A stretch of DNA of 5,774 nt, from NCBI GenBank assembly GCA_905206195.1, contig CAJLGN010000108.1, positions 1-5,774 on the forward strand, read 5' to 3'. The notes beneath the pieces are model-generated. The model did not search any database and was not told the DNA's origin. It saw only the letters and a list, made by a program, of their open reading frames with translations. Positions 1 through 5,774 of the stretch are shown in pieces. The stretch comes from an uncultured Roseburia sp. (GTDB lineage: Bacteria; Bacillota; Clostridia; Lachnospirales; Lachnospiraceae). Positions within the stretch are counted from its first letter, which is position 1; every line of letters starts with the position of its first letter. Position numbers and translations under genes: made by a program.

Positions 1-1572
1 ATCCGGGCGGCGTTTAAGGCGGTGCAGGACGGCAAGCAGGTGGCATTTCTGGTGCCGACGACCATCCTGGCACAGCAGCACTATAACAATTTTGTGCAGC
101 GCATGAAGGACTTTCCGGTGAATGTTGATTTGCTCTGTCGTTTTCGGAGCAGCGGGGAGCAGAAAAAGACGGTGGAGGGGCTTAAAAAGGGGAGTGTGGA
201 TATTATCATCGGCACGCACCGCCTTCTGTCAAAGGATGTTGCCTACAGAGATCTGGGTCTGCTGATCATCGATGAGGAGCAGCGGTTTGGCGTTGCACAT
301 AAGGAGAAGATCAAGCAGCTGAAGACGAATATCGATGTGCTCACGCTGACGGCGACTCCGATTCCGCGGACACTGCACATGAGCCTCATTGGGATTCGGG
401 ATATGAGTGTGCTCGAGGAGCCGCCGATGGATCGCCTGCCGATTCAGACTTACGTCATGGAGTACAATGAGGAGCTGGTTCGTGAGGCGATCTCGCGCGA
501 ACTCGCGCGGGGCGGACAGGCATATTATGTGTACAACCGTGTCCGCGAGATCGGGGATGTCGCGGTGAAGATCGGCGAGCTTGTGCCCGAGGCGGTTGTC
601 GCCTACGCGCACGGGCAGATGAAGGAGACCGAGCTTGAGGATATCATGTACCGGTTTATCAATGGGGAGATTGACGTTTTGGTCTCGACCACAATCATCG
701 AGACGGGGCTTGACATCTCGAACGTAAATACCATGATTATCCACGATGCGGACAACATGGGGCTATCCCAGCTGTATCAGTTGCGCGGGCGCGTCGGGAG
801 GTCAAATCGAACCGCGTATGCATTTCTCATGTACAAGCGCGATAAAATGCTAAAAGAGATCGCAGAGAAGCGTCTGTCGGCGATCCGAGAGTACACGGAG
901 CTTGGCAGCGGCTTTAAGATCGCGATGCGGGATCTGGAGATCCGCGGGGCGGGCAATCTGCTCGGCGCAAGGCAGCACGGGCACATGGAGGCGGTGGGGT
1001 ATGATCTCTACTGTAAGATGCTAAACGAAGCGGTGAAGGAGGCGAAAGGAATTGCTGTGGAGGAGCGATTTGACACCTCCATCGACATCGACATCGATGC
1101 TTACATCCCGATGGGCTATATCCCGAACGAGTTCCAGAAGCTGGATATCTACAAGCGAATTGCCGGGATTGAGACCGAGGAGGAGAGCGAGGAGATGCTT
1201 GAGGAGTTGATTGACCGCTTTGGGGATCCGCCGAGATCTGTGGAGAATCTGCTCTACATCGCAAAAATTAAATCCCTGGCGCACCGGGCATATTTTACAG
1301 ATGTGGCGCAGAAAGGGGATACATTAAAGTTCATCCTATATGAAAAAGCACGCATCGACGTGGCAAAGATTCCGGAATTTGCGGCGGCCTACGGGACGAA
1401 CCTGAAGTTCACGGCGGATGTCAAAGCCCCGTATTTCACGTATTTTCTGAGAAAAAATTCCAGGGAAAAAAAGGTGGATGTACTCGGGACGCTCGAGCGT
1501 TTTTTAGTGTCCGCGCAGTCACTTTTGCCGGTGCGGGAACAGCGCGAGCCGGGGAAAACTGTGGAAAAATAG
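1..1572 (+). CDS. mfd: Transcription-repair coupling factor Mfd, C-terminal part (5' truncated by window edge)
   Basis: Mfd is a cytoplasmic dsDNA translocase that pushes stalled RNA polymerase off DNA lesions and recruits UvrA for nucleotide excision repair. The frame is open from base 1, so the gene starts upstream; about 523 residues are present, roughly the last 45% of a typical ~1150-residue Mfd. Visible in order: the segment just after Walker A ([11 protein letters not shown]), the Walker B/DEAD-like box DEEQRFG at 271-291, motif [11 protein letters not shown] at 349-372, the second RecA-like domain with [11 protein letters not shown] near 685-717, the arginine-finger motif QLRGRVGR from 778, and the RecG/Mfd translocation segment [12 protein letters not shown] around 931-966. 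The C-terminal TRCF domain follows ([15 protein letters not shown]... [10 protein letters not shown]), which in known Mfd clamps onto the UvrA-binding domain. The N-terminal UvrB-like, UvrA-binding and RNAP-interacting domains lie outside the window. The reading frame is intact to a TAG stop and no motif is missing in the visible part. Confidence 0.97.
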   Translation: MRAAFKAVQDGKQVAFLVPTTILAQQHYNNFVQRMKDFPVNVDLLCRFRSSGEQKKTVEGLKKGSVDIIIGTHRLLSKDVAYRDLGLLIIDEEQRFGVAHKEKIKQLKTNIDVLTLTATPIPRTLHMSLIGIRDMSVLEEPPMDRLPIQTYVMEYNEELVREAISRELARGGQAYYVYNRVREIGDVAVKIGELVPEAVVAYAHGQMKETELEDIMYRFINGEIDVLVSTTIIETGLDISNVNTMIIHDADNMGLSQLYQLRGRVGRSNRTAYAFLMYKRDKMLKEIAEKRLSAIREYTELGSGFKIAMRDLEIRGAGNLLGARQHGHMEAVGYDLYCKMLNEAVKEAKGIAVEERFDTSIDIDIDAYIPMGYIPNEFQKLDIYKRIAGIETEEESEEMLEELIDRFGDPPRSVENLLYIAKIKSLAHRAYFTDVAQKGDTLKFILYEKARIDVAKIPEFAAAYGTNLKFTADVKAPYFTYFLRKNSREKKVDVLGTLERFLVSAQSLLPVREQREPGKTVEK

Positions 1573-1635
1573 CGCAGTGAAATTCAGTTTGCGGGCGGAT
1601 TGGGCAAGGAAACACTGTCAAAAACAGGAAATCAG

Positions 1636-1664
1636 TTGCGCCTTTTTCGGAAAAGCACTATAAT
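1636..1664 (+). promoter_or_regulatory. Probable sigma-A promoter for the lipoprotein gene
   Basis: The -10 hexamer TATAAT (1659-1664) is a perfect consensus. It lies 17 bp after TTGCGC (1636-1641), which keeps only the TTG of the -35 consensus. The spacing is ideal. Transcription would start near 1671, giving a leader of about 70 nt before the ATG at 1743. It is the only good promoter in the 170-bp gap after mfd, and no intrinsic terminator for mfd is seen there, so read-through from mfd may add to expression. The assignment rests on pattern only. Confidence 0.65.
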
Positions 1665-1689
1665 AAGCAGGTAATTGTCCGGGGATGTG

Positions 1690-1712
1690 CAGGCGGCAGA
1701 GACTGCGACCTG
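1690..1712 (+). other. Possible small hairpin in the lipoprotein mRNA leader
   Basis: CAGG (1690-1693) pairs with CCTG (1709-1712) and GCAG (1696-1699) pairs with CTGC (1703-1706), closing a three-base AGA loop, with a 2x2 internal loop (CG opposite GA) between the two stems. It lies in the predicted leader between the transcription start (~1671) and the ribosome binding site (1731-1737). No U-tract follows, so it is not an intrinsic terminator, and it does not match any riboswitch class I recognise. It may simply be chance or contribute to mRNA stability. Confidence 0.25.
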
Positions 1713-1742
1713 GCGCTTTCGGGTTAAAATGGGAGGATAACG

Positions 1743-2801
1743 ATGAGGACAGGGAAAATTGCCGCATTACTTTTGAGCGGCGTTATGGCGGCATCCGTGT
1801 TGACAGGATGCGGTGAAATCGATAAAAACGCAGTGGTGGCCACACTCGATGGGACCGAGGTTTCGCTCGGAGTTGCAAACTTTGCGGCGCGATTGCAGCA
1901 GGCTGGCGTCGATGATTTTTATGTGGCATATTTCGGGGCTGAGGTGTGGTCGTCCGATCTATATGGAAATGGAACGACGATGGCGGACACGACCAAGGAG
2001 AGTGTCATGCAGTCGCTGTTCGATATATACACGCTCAAGGCACATATGGCAGACTATAGTGTAGACTTATCGGAGGATGAGAAGCGTGTGATCGCGGACG
2101 CGACTTCTGCATTTCTGAATTCCAACACCGAGGAGGCTCTGGGGGCGCTCGGCGCAGATCAGGCAACGGTGGAAGAGTATCTGACTCTCATGACGATTCA
2201 GAAGAAAATGCGCAGTGCGATCATTGCGGACGTCGACCGGGATGTGAGCGATGAGGAGGCAAATACCGGCGCGTACAGTTACGCGCGCGTATCAAAGAAG
2301 ACCTACAAGGACGCAGAGGGGAATTCTGTGGAGTATACGCAGGAGGAATTGGGCGAGCTTGCCGGAACGGTGGAGGCATTTGCTGCGTCGGCGAAGGAAG
2401 GGAATTTTGAGACTGCGGCCGAGCAGTACGGGTACACAGTCAGCAGCGGGACATTTACCGCGGCAGATGAGAAGGTGGACGCGGCGGTGCTGGACGCGTT
2501 GCGTGGATTGGAAGAAGGCGGACTCTCCGGCGTGATTGACACGGAGAACGATTATTATGTGGTGCGCCTGGATGCCAAGACCGATACAGCGGCAACGGAG
2601 CAGACGAGGCAGACCATCATAAGTGACCGGGAGAACGCGCGCTACGACGAGGTATTGGCAGGCTGGAAAGAGGGGCACACATGGGATGTCGACACAAAGG
2701 TCTGGGGAAAAGTGACCTTCGACAATCTGTTCACCACCGTTGTGCAGAGCACGGAGGCGGTGGGAGCCGGCACGGAGCAGATGGAGCCAACGGAGCAGTA
2801 G
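1743..2801 (+). CDS. Parvulin-family-like (PrsA/SurA type) lipoprotein, putatively non-catalytic
   Basis: This 352-residue exported lipoprotein resembles the PrsA/SurA foldase family, which helps secreted proteins fold outside the membrane. Residues 1-22 form a signal peptide (M-R-T-G-K, then a hydrophobic stretch) ending in the lipobox L20-T21-G22-C23; Cys23 would be lipidated. A SurA-N-like helical region follows, beginning VVATLDGTEVSL (31-42) and running to about 170. Residues ~175-280 match the parvulin rotamase pattern: YSYARV (178-183), FETAAEQYGY (222-231), then LRGLEEGGLSGVIDTENDYYVVRLD (253-277). The histidines usual in active parvulins (ASHIL-type first strand and G-H-H/Y-I last strand) are Tyr, Arg or Val here, so isomerase activity is doubtful. 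The start is supported by GGGAGGA at 1731-1737, 5-6 nt before the ATG. The tail (310-352) ends in an acidic, Thr/Glu-rich stretch. The position directly after mfd recalls the mfd-prsA arrangement of other Clostridia. Family assignment is fairly sure; activity is inference. Confidence 0.83.
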   Translation: MRTGKIAALLLSGVMAASVLTGCGEIDKNAVVATLDGTEVSLGVANFAARLQQAGVDDFYVAYFGAEVWSSDLYGNGTTMADTTKESVMQSLFDIYTLKAHMADYSVDLSEDEKRVIADATSAFLNSNTEEALGALGADQATVEEYLTLMTIQKKMRSAIIADVDRDVSDEEANTGAYSYARVSKKTYKDAEGNSVEYTQEELGELAGTVEAFAASAKEGNFETAAEQYGYTVSSGTFTAADEKVDAAVLDALRGLEEGGLSGVIDTENDYYVVRLDAKTDTAATEQTRQTIISDRENARYDEVLAGWKEGHTWDVDTKVWGKVTFDNLFTTVVQSTEAVGAGTEQMEPTEQ

Positions 2802-2810
2802 ACCGAATGA

Positions 2811-2846
2811 GGGGGGGGCGTCCAGGAGGATTCCTGGAGCCACCCT
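2811..2846 (+). repeat. G-run and perfect inverted repeat before the kinase-like gene (hairpin)
   Basis: A run of eight G (2811-2818) is followed by TCCAGGA (2821-2827), loop GGAT (2828-2831) and TCCTGGA (2832-2838), a perfect 7-bp stem. The stem can extend by pairing part of the G-run with CC-A-CCC (2840-2845), skipping 2819-2820/2839 and one bulged A. No U-tract follows and the ribosome binding site AGGA (2849-2852) comes immediately after. A canonical terminator is therefore unlikely; a processing, stability or translation-modulating structure is more plausible. The pairing is seen directly, its role is not known. Confidence 0.55.
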
Positions 2847-2860
2847 GTAGGAAGATAGTT

Positions 2861-3370
2861 ATGGGAAAGAAGAATATCGTTTTGATCGGTATGCCGGGCG
2901 TCGGGAAGAGCACGGTTGGAGTCGTGCTTGCAAAGTTACTCGGGTATCGCTTTGTGGATGCAGATCTTGTGATTCAGGAAAAAGAGGGAAAGCTGCTGCG
3001 TGAGATTATAGAAGAAGCTGGAGTCGAGGGGTTCCTTGAGGTGGAGAATCGAATCAACTGTGAGCTGGAAGCGGAGCGCGCGGTCATTGCCACTGGTGGG
3101 AGCGTGGTCTACGGCAGGGAGGCCATGATGCATCTAAAGGAGATTGGCACGGTGTTGTACCTGAAGCTTCCCTGCCAGGAATTGAGCCGCCGACTGCGGG
3201 ATATCAAGGGAAGGGGTGTCGTCTTAAAGGATGGACAGACCCTCCGTGAACTTTACGCGGAGCGAATACCTTTATACGAGAAATACGCGGATATCACGGT
3301 GGATGTGTACCGATTGAACGTGGAGCAGACGATCGAGAAGATTATCGAGTTGAAGGAAAATTTTCAATGA
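2861..3370 (+). CDS. Shikimate-kinase-like P-loop kinase (divergent AroK family)
   Basis: A 169-residue cytoplasmic protein, the normal length for shikimate kinase, which phosphorylates the 3-hydroxyl of shikimate with ATP in chorismate synthesis. Visible motifs: Walker A G10-M-P-G-V-G-K-S-T18; FVDADLVI with D33 and D35, matching the Mg and shikimate aspartates of the family; ATGGS (77-81) where the family has a GGG motif; a lid region GRGVVLKDG (117-125) in place of the usual RPLL; and R135 in ERIPLYEKYAD, matching the conserved RxPLY arginine. The family's substrate-binding Arg in the F-R-x-x-E motif is Leu59 (FLEVE, 58-62). These changes make shikimate as substrate uncertain. The ATG at 2861 is chosen because homology begins there and AGGA (2849-2852) stands 8 nt upstream; the frame is also open upstream to 2681 but that part overlaps the lipoprotein gene and shows no homology. 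The stop overlaps the next start (ATGA), implying translational coupling to the M23 peptidase gene. Annotators would probably call it aroK; I leave the symbol empty because of the active-site changes. Confidence 0.85.
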   Translation: MGKKNIVLIGMPGVGKSTVGVVLAKLLGYRFVDADLVIQEKEGKLLREIIEEAGVEGFLEVENRINCELEAERAVIATGGSVVYGREAMMHLKEIGTVLYLKLPCQELSRRLRDIKGRGVVLKDGQTLRELYAERIPLYEKYADITVDVYRLNVEQTIEKIIELKENFQ

Positions 3371-4980
3371 AAAAAGTAGAGTTTACGAAAAAGAGAATTA
3401 TACAGGCAGCAGTGGTGGGTGCGTCAGGGGTGCTCGCACTGCTTTTTTGCGTCTCACAGAAGGTTGGAATCGGACAGAATTATCAGGCGGTCAGTGTCAA
3501 TGGCAGTTTTGTGGGCTACACGGCGGAGCAGGTGGACGTAAAATCTGCTTTCCGGGAGGCGAGAAGGGAGCTGTCCTTAGAGCGCGGGGAACGATTTTAC
3601 ATGGATGTTTCAGTTGAGAGTGGGACAGAGCGCGAGCTGTTTCGCAACCTTCTGTCTGAGAGAGAGTTAAAGGATGCCATGAGAGGGGTCATAGACGCGG
3701 AGACTGCCTCGAGCAGAGAGCGCGTCTACACAGTGGCGATCGACGGTTATCGCGCCAATTTCACATCGCTCGATGAGGTCAGGACTTTTTTGAATCGGGT
3801 AAAAGAACCCTCGGACGAACTGGGGGAGTATGAGACGACTGTCTACGGGAACGGGTCACACGTGAGTGGTATGCTGACCGCGGTGCTCGCAGCTGTGGAT
3901 TCGGACCGCCGCGAGACGGCTATTTCGGAGACGGCGGATACTGGGGGCGTGAGTTCGGGCGTGACTGCGCAGATGGCATCCGCCAGGGGGTACAAGGATG
4001 AGGGATCTCTCAGTTCGGGCGTGACTGCACAGATGGCGTCTGTCATGGGATACGCGGTTGCCAATCCACCGGAAGCAAGATACCAGACAGGCTTGCTCGA
4101 CATGGAATTTGTCGAGAAAGTTGAGGTATATGAGAATTATGTGGATGCCTCGGAGATTTCGGATCTCGAGGAGCAGATCCTTGAAGTAACAAAAGAAAAG
4201 GAATCGAATAAAATATATGTAGTAGAGAGTGGAGACTGTCTTTCGGTCATCGCACTCGATCACGATACCACTGTGGATGCTATCGTCTCACTCAATGCAC
4301 TTAAGAATGCGGATGCGATCCGGGAAGGGCAGGAGTTGATCATCGCGGTTCCAGAGCCGGATTTGAGAATCCGACTCACCGTTGGAGAGGTGTACGAGGA
4401 GGATTACACCGCAGATCCGGTGATCATGGAAAATGACGGCTGGTATACGACGAAGGAGGTCGTGCACGAGGAGGGAAGCGCCGGGCACCGGGAGAGAAAT
4501 GACGTCGTAGTCTATGAAAACGGAATGGAGATGAGCCGTGAGCTGGTGGCGCAGAATGTTATGGTGGAATCGCAGGCGGCGGTGATTGAGCGCGGGACTA
4601 TCATACCGCCCACCTACATCAAACCGCTCTCAGGTGGCAGATTTTCATCGGGGTTTGGCCCGCGGTGGGGGCGTATGCACAAAGGTGTGGACTGGGCGTG
4701 CCCGGTGGGAACGACTGTCTACGCATCCAGCGGAGGCACGGTGATCCAGGCCTCCTACAACAGCGGGTACGGCAACAATGTTGTCATCAGCCATCCGGAC
4801 GGCAGAATGACCAGGTACGCGCACAACAGCAAGCTCCTGGTGCGTGTGGGACAGAAGGTTGAACAGGGAGAGGCGGTCGCGCTCAGCGGAAATACGGGGC
4901 GCTCGACAGGCCCTCATGTGCATTTTGAGCTGTACGTTAACGGCTCGGCAGTCAACCCTCTCAAATACATCGGAAATTAG
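3367..4980 (+). CDS. Membrane-anchored LysM-G5-M23 peptidoglycan endopeptidase
   Basis: A 537-residue cell-wall hydrolase predicted to cut peptide cross-links in peptidoglycan outside the membrane. Order of parts: a basic N-terminus (MKKVEFTKKR) and hydrophobic segment ~11-30, likely a signal anchor since no clear lipobox or A-x-A site is seen; a region ~38-175 with two similar alpha/beta pieces (VSVNGSFVGY, VAIDGYRANF); a Ser/Gly/Thr-rich linker with a 20-residue tandem repeat (196-235); a helical stretch 248-280; a LysM domain ~284-328 (YVVESGDCLSVIALDHDTTV); a G5-like domain ~333-412; and an M23/LytM domain ~424-533. The zinc/catalytic set is complete: H438 and D442 (HKGVD), H486 (YAH), H517 and H519 (GPHVHFE). 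The ATG overlaps the kinase-like stop; AAGGA at 3353-3357 lies 9 nt upstream inside that gene. Same-strand murA follows after 140 bp, consistent with joint control of wall turnover and synthesis. The substrate bond is not determined by sequence. Confidence 0.93.
   Translation: MKKVEFTKKRIIQAAVVGASGVLALLFCVSQKVGIGQNYQAVSVNGSFVGYTAEQVDVKSAFREARRELSLERGERFYMDVSVESGTERELFRNLLSERELKDAMRGVIDAETASSRERVYTVAIDGYRANFTSLDEVRTFLNRVKEPSDELGEYETTVYGNGSHVSGMLTAVLAAVDSDRRETAISETADTGGVSSGVTAQMASARGYKDEGSLSSGVTAQMASVMGYAVANPPEARYQTGLLDMEFVEKVEVYENYVDASEISDLEEQILEVTKEKESNKIYVVESGDCLSVIALDHDTTVDAIVSLNALKNADAIREGQELIIAVPEPDLRIRLTVGEVYEEDYTADPVIMENDGWYTTKEVVHEEGSAGHRERNDVVVYENGMEMSRELVAQNVMVESQAAVIERGTIIPPTYIKPLSGGRFSSGFGPRWGRMHKGVDWACPVGTTVYASSGGTVIQASYNSGYGNNVVISHPDGRMTRYAHNSKLLVRVGQKVEQGEAVALSGNTGRSTGPHVHFELYVNGSAVNPLKYIGN
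3952..4053 (+). repeat. In-frame 60-bp-period tandem direct repeat in the peptidase linker
   Basis: Two copies, 3952-3993 and 4012-4053, are offset by exactly 60 bp. The first 17 bases (AGTTCGGGCGTGACTGC) are identical and the first 26 differ at one base; similarity fades to about six mismatches over 42 bp by my count. They encode SSGVTAQMAS twice (residues 196-205 and 216-225), followed by R-G-Y and M-G-Y respectively. The period is a multiple of three, so gain or loss of a unit would keep the frame. The repeat lies in a low-complexity linker between the N-terminal region and the LysM domain, consistent with a recent duplication in a flexible spacer. Confidence 0.9.
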
Positions 4981-4988
4981 GACGCTGT

Positions 4989-5017
4989 TTGCAGAAGAAT
5001 GATGGATATGATATAAT
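4989..5017 (+). promoter_or_regulatory. Possible upstream murA promoter with extended -10
   Basis: TTGCAG (4989-4994) is followed after 17 bp by TATAAT (5012-5017). The bases before the -10 are TGA (5009-5011), which makes an extended -10 (TGnTATAAT) and can compensate for the weak -35. It sits just after the peptidase stop codon. Transcripts would carry a ~95-nt leader before murA. It is weaker evidence than the promoter at 5055-5084 but the hexamer spacing is ideal. Confidence 0.5.
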
Positions 5018-5054
5018 AAAAAGCGGTATCTGTACAGGGAAAAGGAAGAACTGC

Positions 5055-5084
5055 TTGACAAAAACGCATAATATCTACTATAAT
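5055..5084 (+). promoter_or_regulatory. Consensus sigma-A promoter for murA
   Basis: TTGACA (5055-5060) and TATAAT (5079-5084) are both perfect consensus hexamers, separated by 18 bp (one more than ideal). Transcription would begin near 5091, leaving a leader of about 30 nt with the ribosome binding site GAGGTG at 5111-5116. A promoter this close to consensus suggests strong, constitutive expression, fitting an essential peptidoglycan enzyme. No operator-like inverted repeat overlaps it that I can see. Confidence 0.85.
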
Positions 5085-5120
5085 TATGTATTTGTATGAA
5101 GGTGTTCATAGAGGTGCGAT

Positions 5121-5774
5121 ATGGAACAGTATGTGATCAAAGGCGGTAATCCTCTGGTTGGCGAGGTGGAGATTGGTGGCGCGAAGAATGCAGCGCTCGC
5201 TATCCTGTCTGCAGCAATCATGACGGATGAGACCGTTACAATAGAAAATATCCCGAACGTCAGAGATATTAATGTGTTGCTCAATGCGATACAGGAAATC
5301 GGTGCGAAAGTGGAGCGTGTGGATGCGCACACTGTCAAGATTAATGGTTCATTTATCCGTGATCTGAATGTTGACAATGAATATATTCGCAAGATTCGAG
5401 CGTCCTATTATCTGATCGGAGCGCTGCTTGGAAAGTATAAAAGAGCGGAAGTGGCGCTTCCGGGCGGATGTGATATTGGAAGTCGCCCTATTGATCTGCA
5501 TATGAAGGGATTTCGGGCGCTCGGGGCAAATGTAGATATACGGTACGGGCTGGTGATGGCGTCTGCGGAAGTGCTGAGGGGGACGCACATCTATCTCGAT
5601 AAGGTATCCGTCGGAGCCACAATCAATATTATGATGGCGGCGGCGATGGCGGAGGGAAAGACGATCATAGAGAATGCAGCGAAGGAGCCGCATGTTGTGG
5701 ATGTTGCGAATTTCCTAAACAGTATGGGGGCAAATATCCGTGGGGCAGGTACAGATGTGATTCGTATTGTGGGT
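5121..5774 (+). CDS. murA: UDP-N-acetylglucosamine 1-carboxyvinyltransferase, MurZ/MurAB type (3' truncated by window edge)
   Basis: MurA transfers enolpyruvate from PEP to the 3'-hydroxyl of UDP-GlcNAc in the cytoplasm, the first committed step of peptidoglycan synthesis and the target of fosfomycin. The first 218 residues are present, about half of the usual ~420. Visible: G-A-K22-N23 (substrate-binding Lys/Asn), R93 in IRASYYLIGALLG, and the active-site loop PGGC117DIGSRPID, where Cys117 corresponds to E. coli Cys115, so the fosfomycin-sensitive Cys is kept. The segments IRASYYLIGALLG and KVSVGATINIMMAA resemble Bacillus subtilis MurAB (MurZ) rather than MurAA, which has MRASVLVMGPLL and FPSVGATENL. 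Firmicutes often carry both paralogs, so a second murA may lie elsewhere. The ATG is set by GAGGTG at 5111-5116, 4 nt upstream. The gene has its own promoter(s) but could also receive read-through from the peptidase gene. The frame is open to the last base of the window. Confidence 0.97.
   Translation, partial: MEQYVIKGGNPLVGEVEIGGAKNAALAILSAAIMTDETVTIENIPNVRDINVLLNAIQEIGAKVERVDAHTVKINGSFIRDLNVDNEYIRKIRASYYLIGALLGKYKRAEVALPGGCDIGSRPIDLHMKGFRALGANVDIRYGLVMASAEVLRGTHIYLDKVSVGATINIMMAAAMAEGKTIIENAAKEPHVVDVANFLNSMGANIRGAGTDVIRIVG

Noticed and set aside
229..744. Long open frames on the minus strand opposite mfd, and similar ones opposite the other genes.
   Set aside because: They lie antisense to strongly conserved coding sequence, show no recognisable domains and are explained by the codon bias of the + strand genes.
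1080..1097. Short hexamer repeat (ATCGAC-like, three units) in mfd encoding alternating Ile and Asp.
   Set aside because: It codes for a plausible part of the Mfd C-terminal region and is too short to suggest a functional repeat.
1573..1635. Possible terminator after mfd from CAGTG (1575-1579 region) and CACTG (1613-1617 region).
   Set aside because: The arms are only five bases, more than 30 bases apart, and no U-tract follows.
1685..1816. A small ORF (ATG at 1685, about 43 codons) overlapping the start of the lipoprotein gene in another frame.
   Set aside because: No good ribosome binding site (only a weak CCGGGG just before it), an Arg-rich composition typical of an out-of-frame reading, and overlap with a well-supported signal peptide.
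2681..2860. An N-terminal extension of the kinase-like protein starting at 2681.
   Set aside because: It overlaps the end of the lipoprotein gene in a different frame, its residues look like out-of-frame translation, and homology begins exactly at the ATG at 2861, which has its own ribosome binding site.
3439..3452. Possible lipobox ending at Cys28 (LLFC) in the M23 peptidase.
   Set aside because: Phe directly before Cys does not fit the lipobox pattern, which needs a small residue there; a signal anchor is more likely.

Overview
The window looks like chromosomal core-genome DNA from an anaerobic Firmicute of the class Clostridia, most likely Lachnospiraceae. This is inferred from the protein sequences: a Mfd with the DEEQ motif, a lipoprotein of the PrsA/SurA type, a divergent shikimate-kinase-like P-loop protein, a LysM-G5-M23 cell-wall hydrolase, and a MurA of the MurZ/MurAB type. 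Sigma-A-like promoters and strong GGAGG-type ribosome binding sites fit. The DNA is moderately G+C rich. I see no mobile elements, tRNA/rRNA genes, CRISPR arrays or obvious foreign DNA.

Layout, all on the + strand: (1) 1-1572, the 3' part of mfd (transcription-repair coupling factor), cut by the window's left edge just after the Walker A region. (2) 1573-1742, an intergenic region with a likely sigma-A promoter (-10 TATAAT at 1659-1664) and a leader that can form a small hairpin. (3) 1743-2801, a parvulin-family-like lipoprotein that appears to lack catalytic histidines. (4) 2802-2860, a short gap with an eight-G run and a perfect 7-bp inverted repeat just before the next ribosome binding site. 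(5) 2861-3370, a shikimate-kinase-like protein whose substrate-binding residues deviate from the family. (6) 3367-4980, a membrane-anchored LysM/G5/M23 peptidase whose start codon overlaps the kinase stop (ATGA). (7) 4981-5120, an intergenic region with two likely promoters, one with perfect -35 and -10 consensus hexamers. (8) 5121-5774, the N-terminal half of murA, cut by the right edge.

Genes 3, 5 and 6 are close and co-directional and probably form one transcript that could read on into murA, since I find no convincing intrinsic terminator anywhere. The theme is the cell envelope: a surface lipoprotein with a chaperone-like fold, a peptidoglycan hydrolase, and the first committed enzyme of peptidoglycan synthesis. 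The kinase-like gene, translationally coupled to the hydrolase and away from other aromatic-pathway genes, is the least explained member. No clearly new system is visible; the most worthwhile leads are the altered active site of the kinase-like protein, the histidine-less parvulin-like lipoprotein, and the in-frame tandem repeat in the hydrolase.
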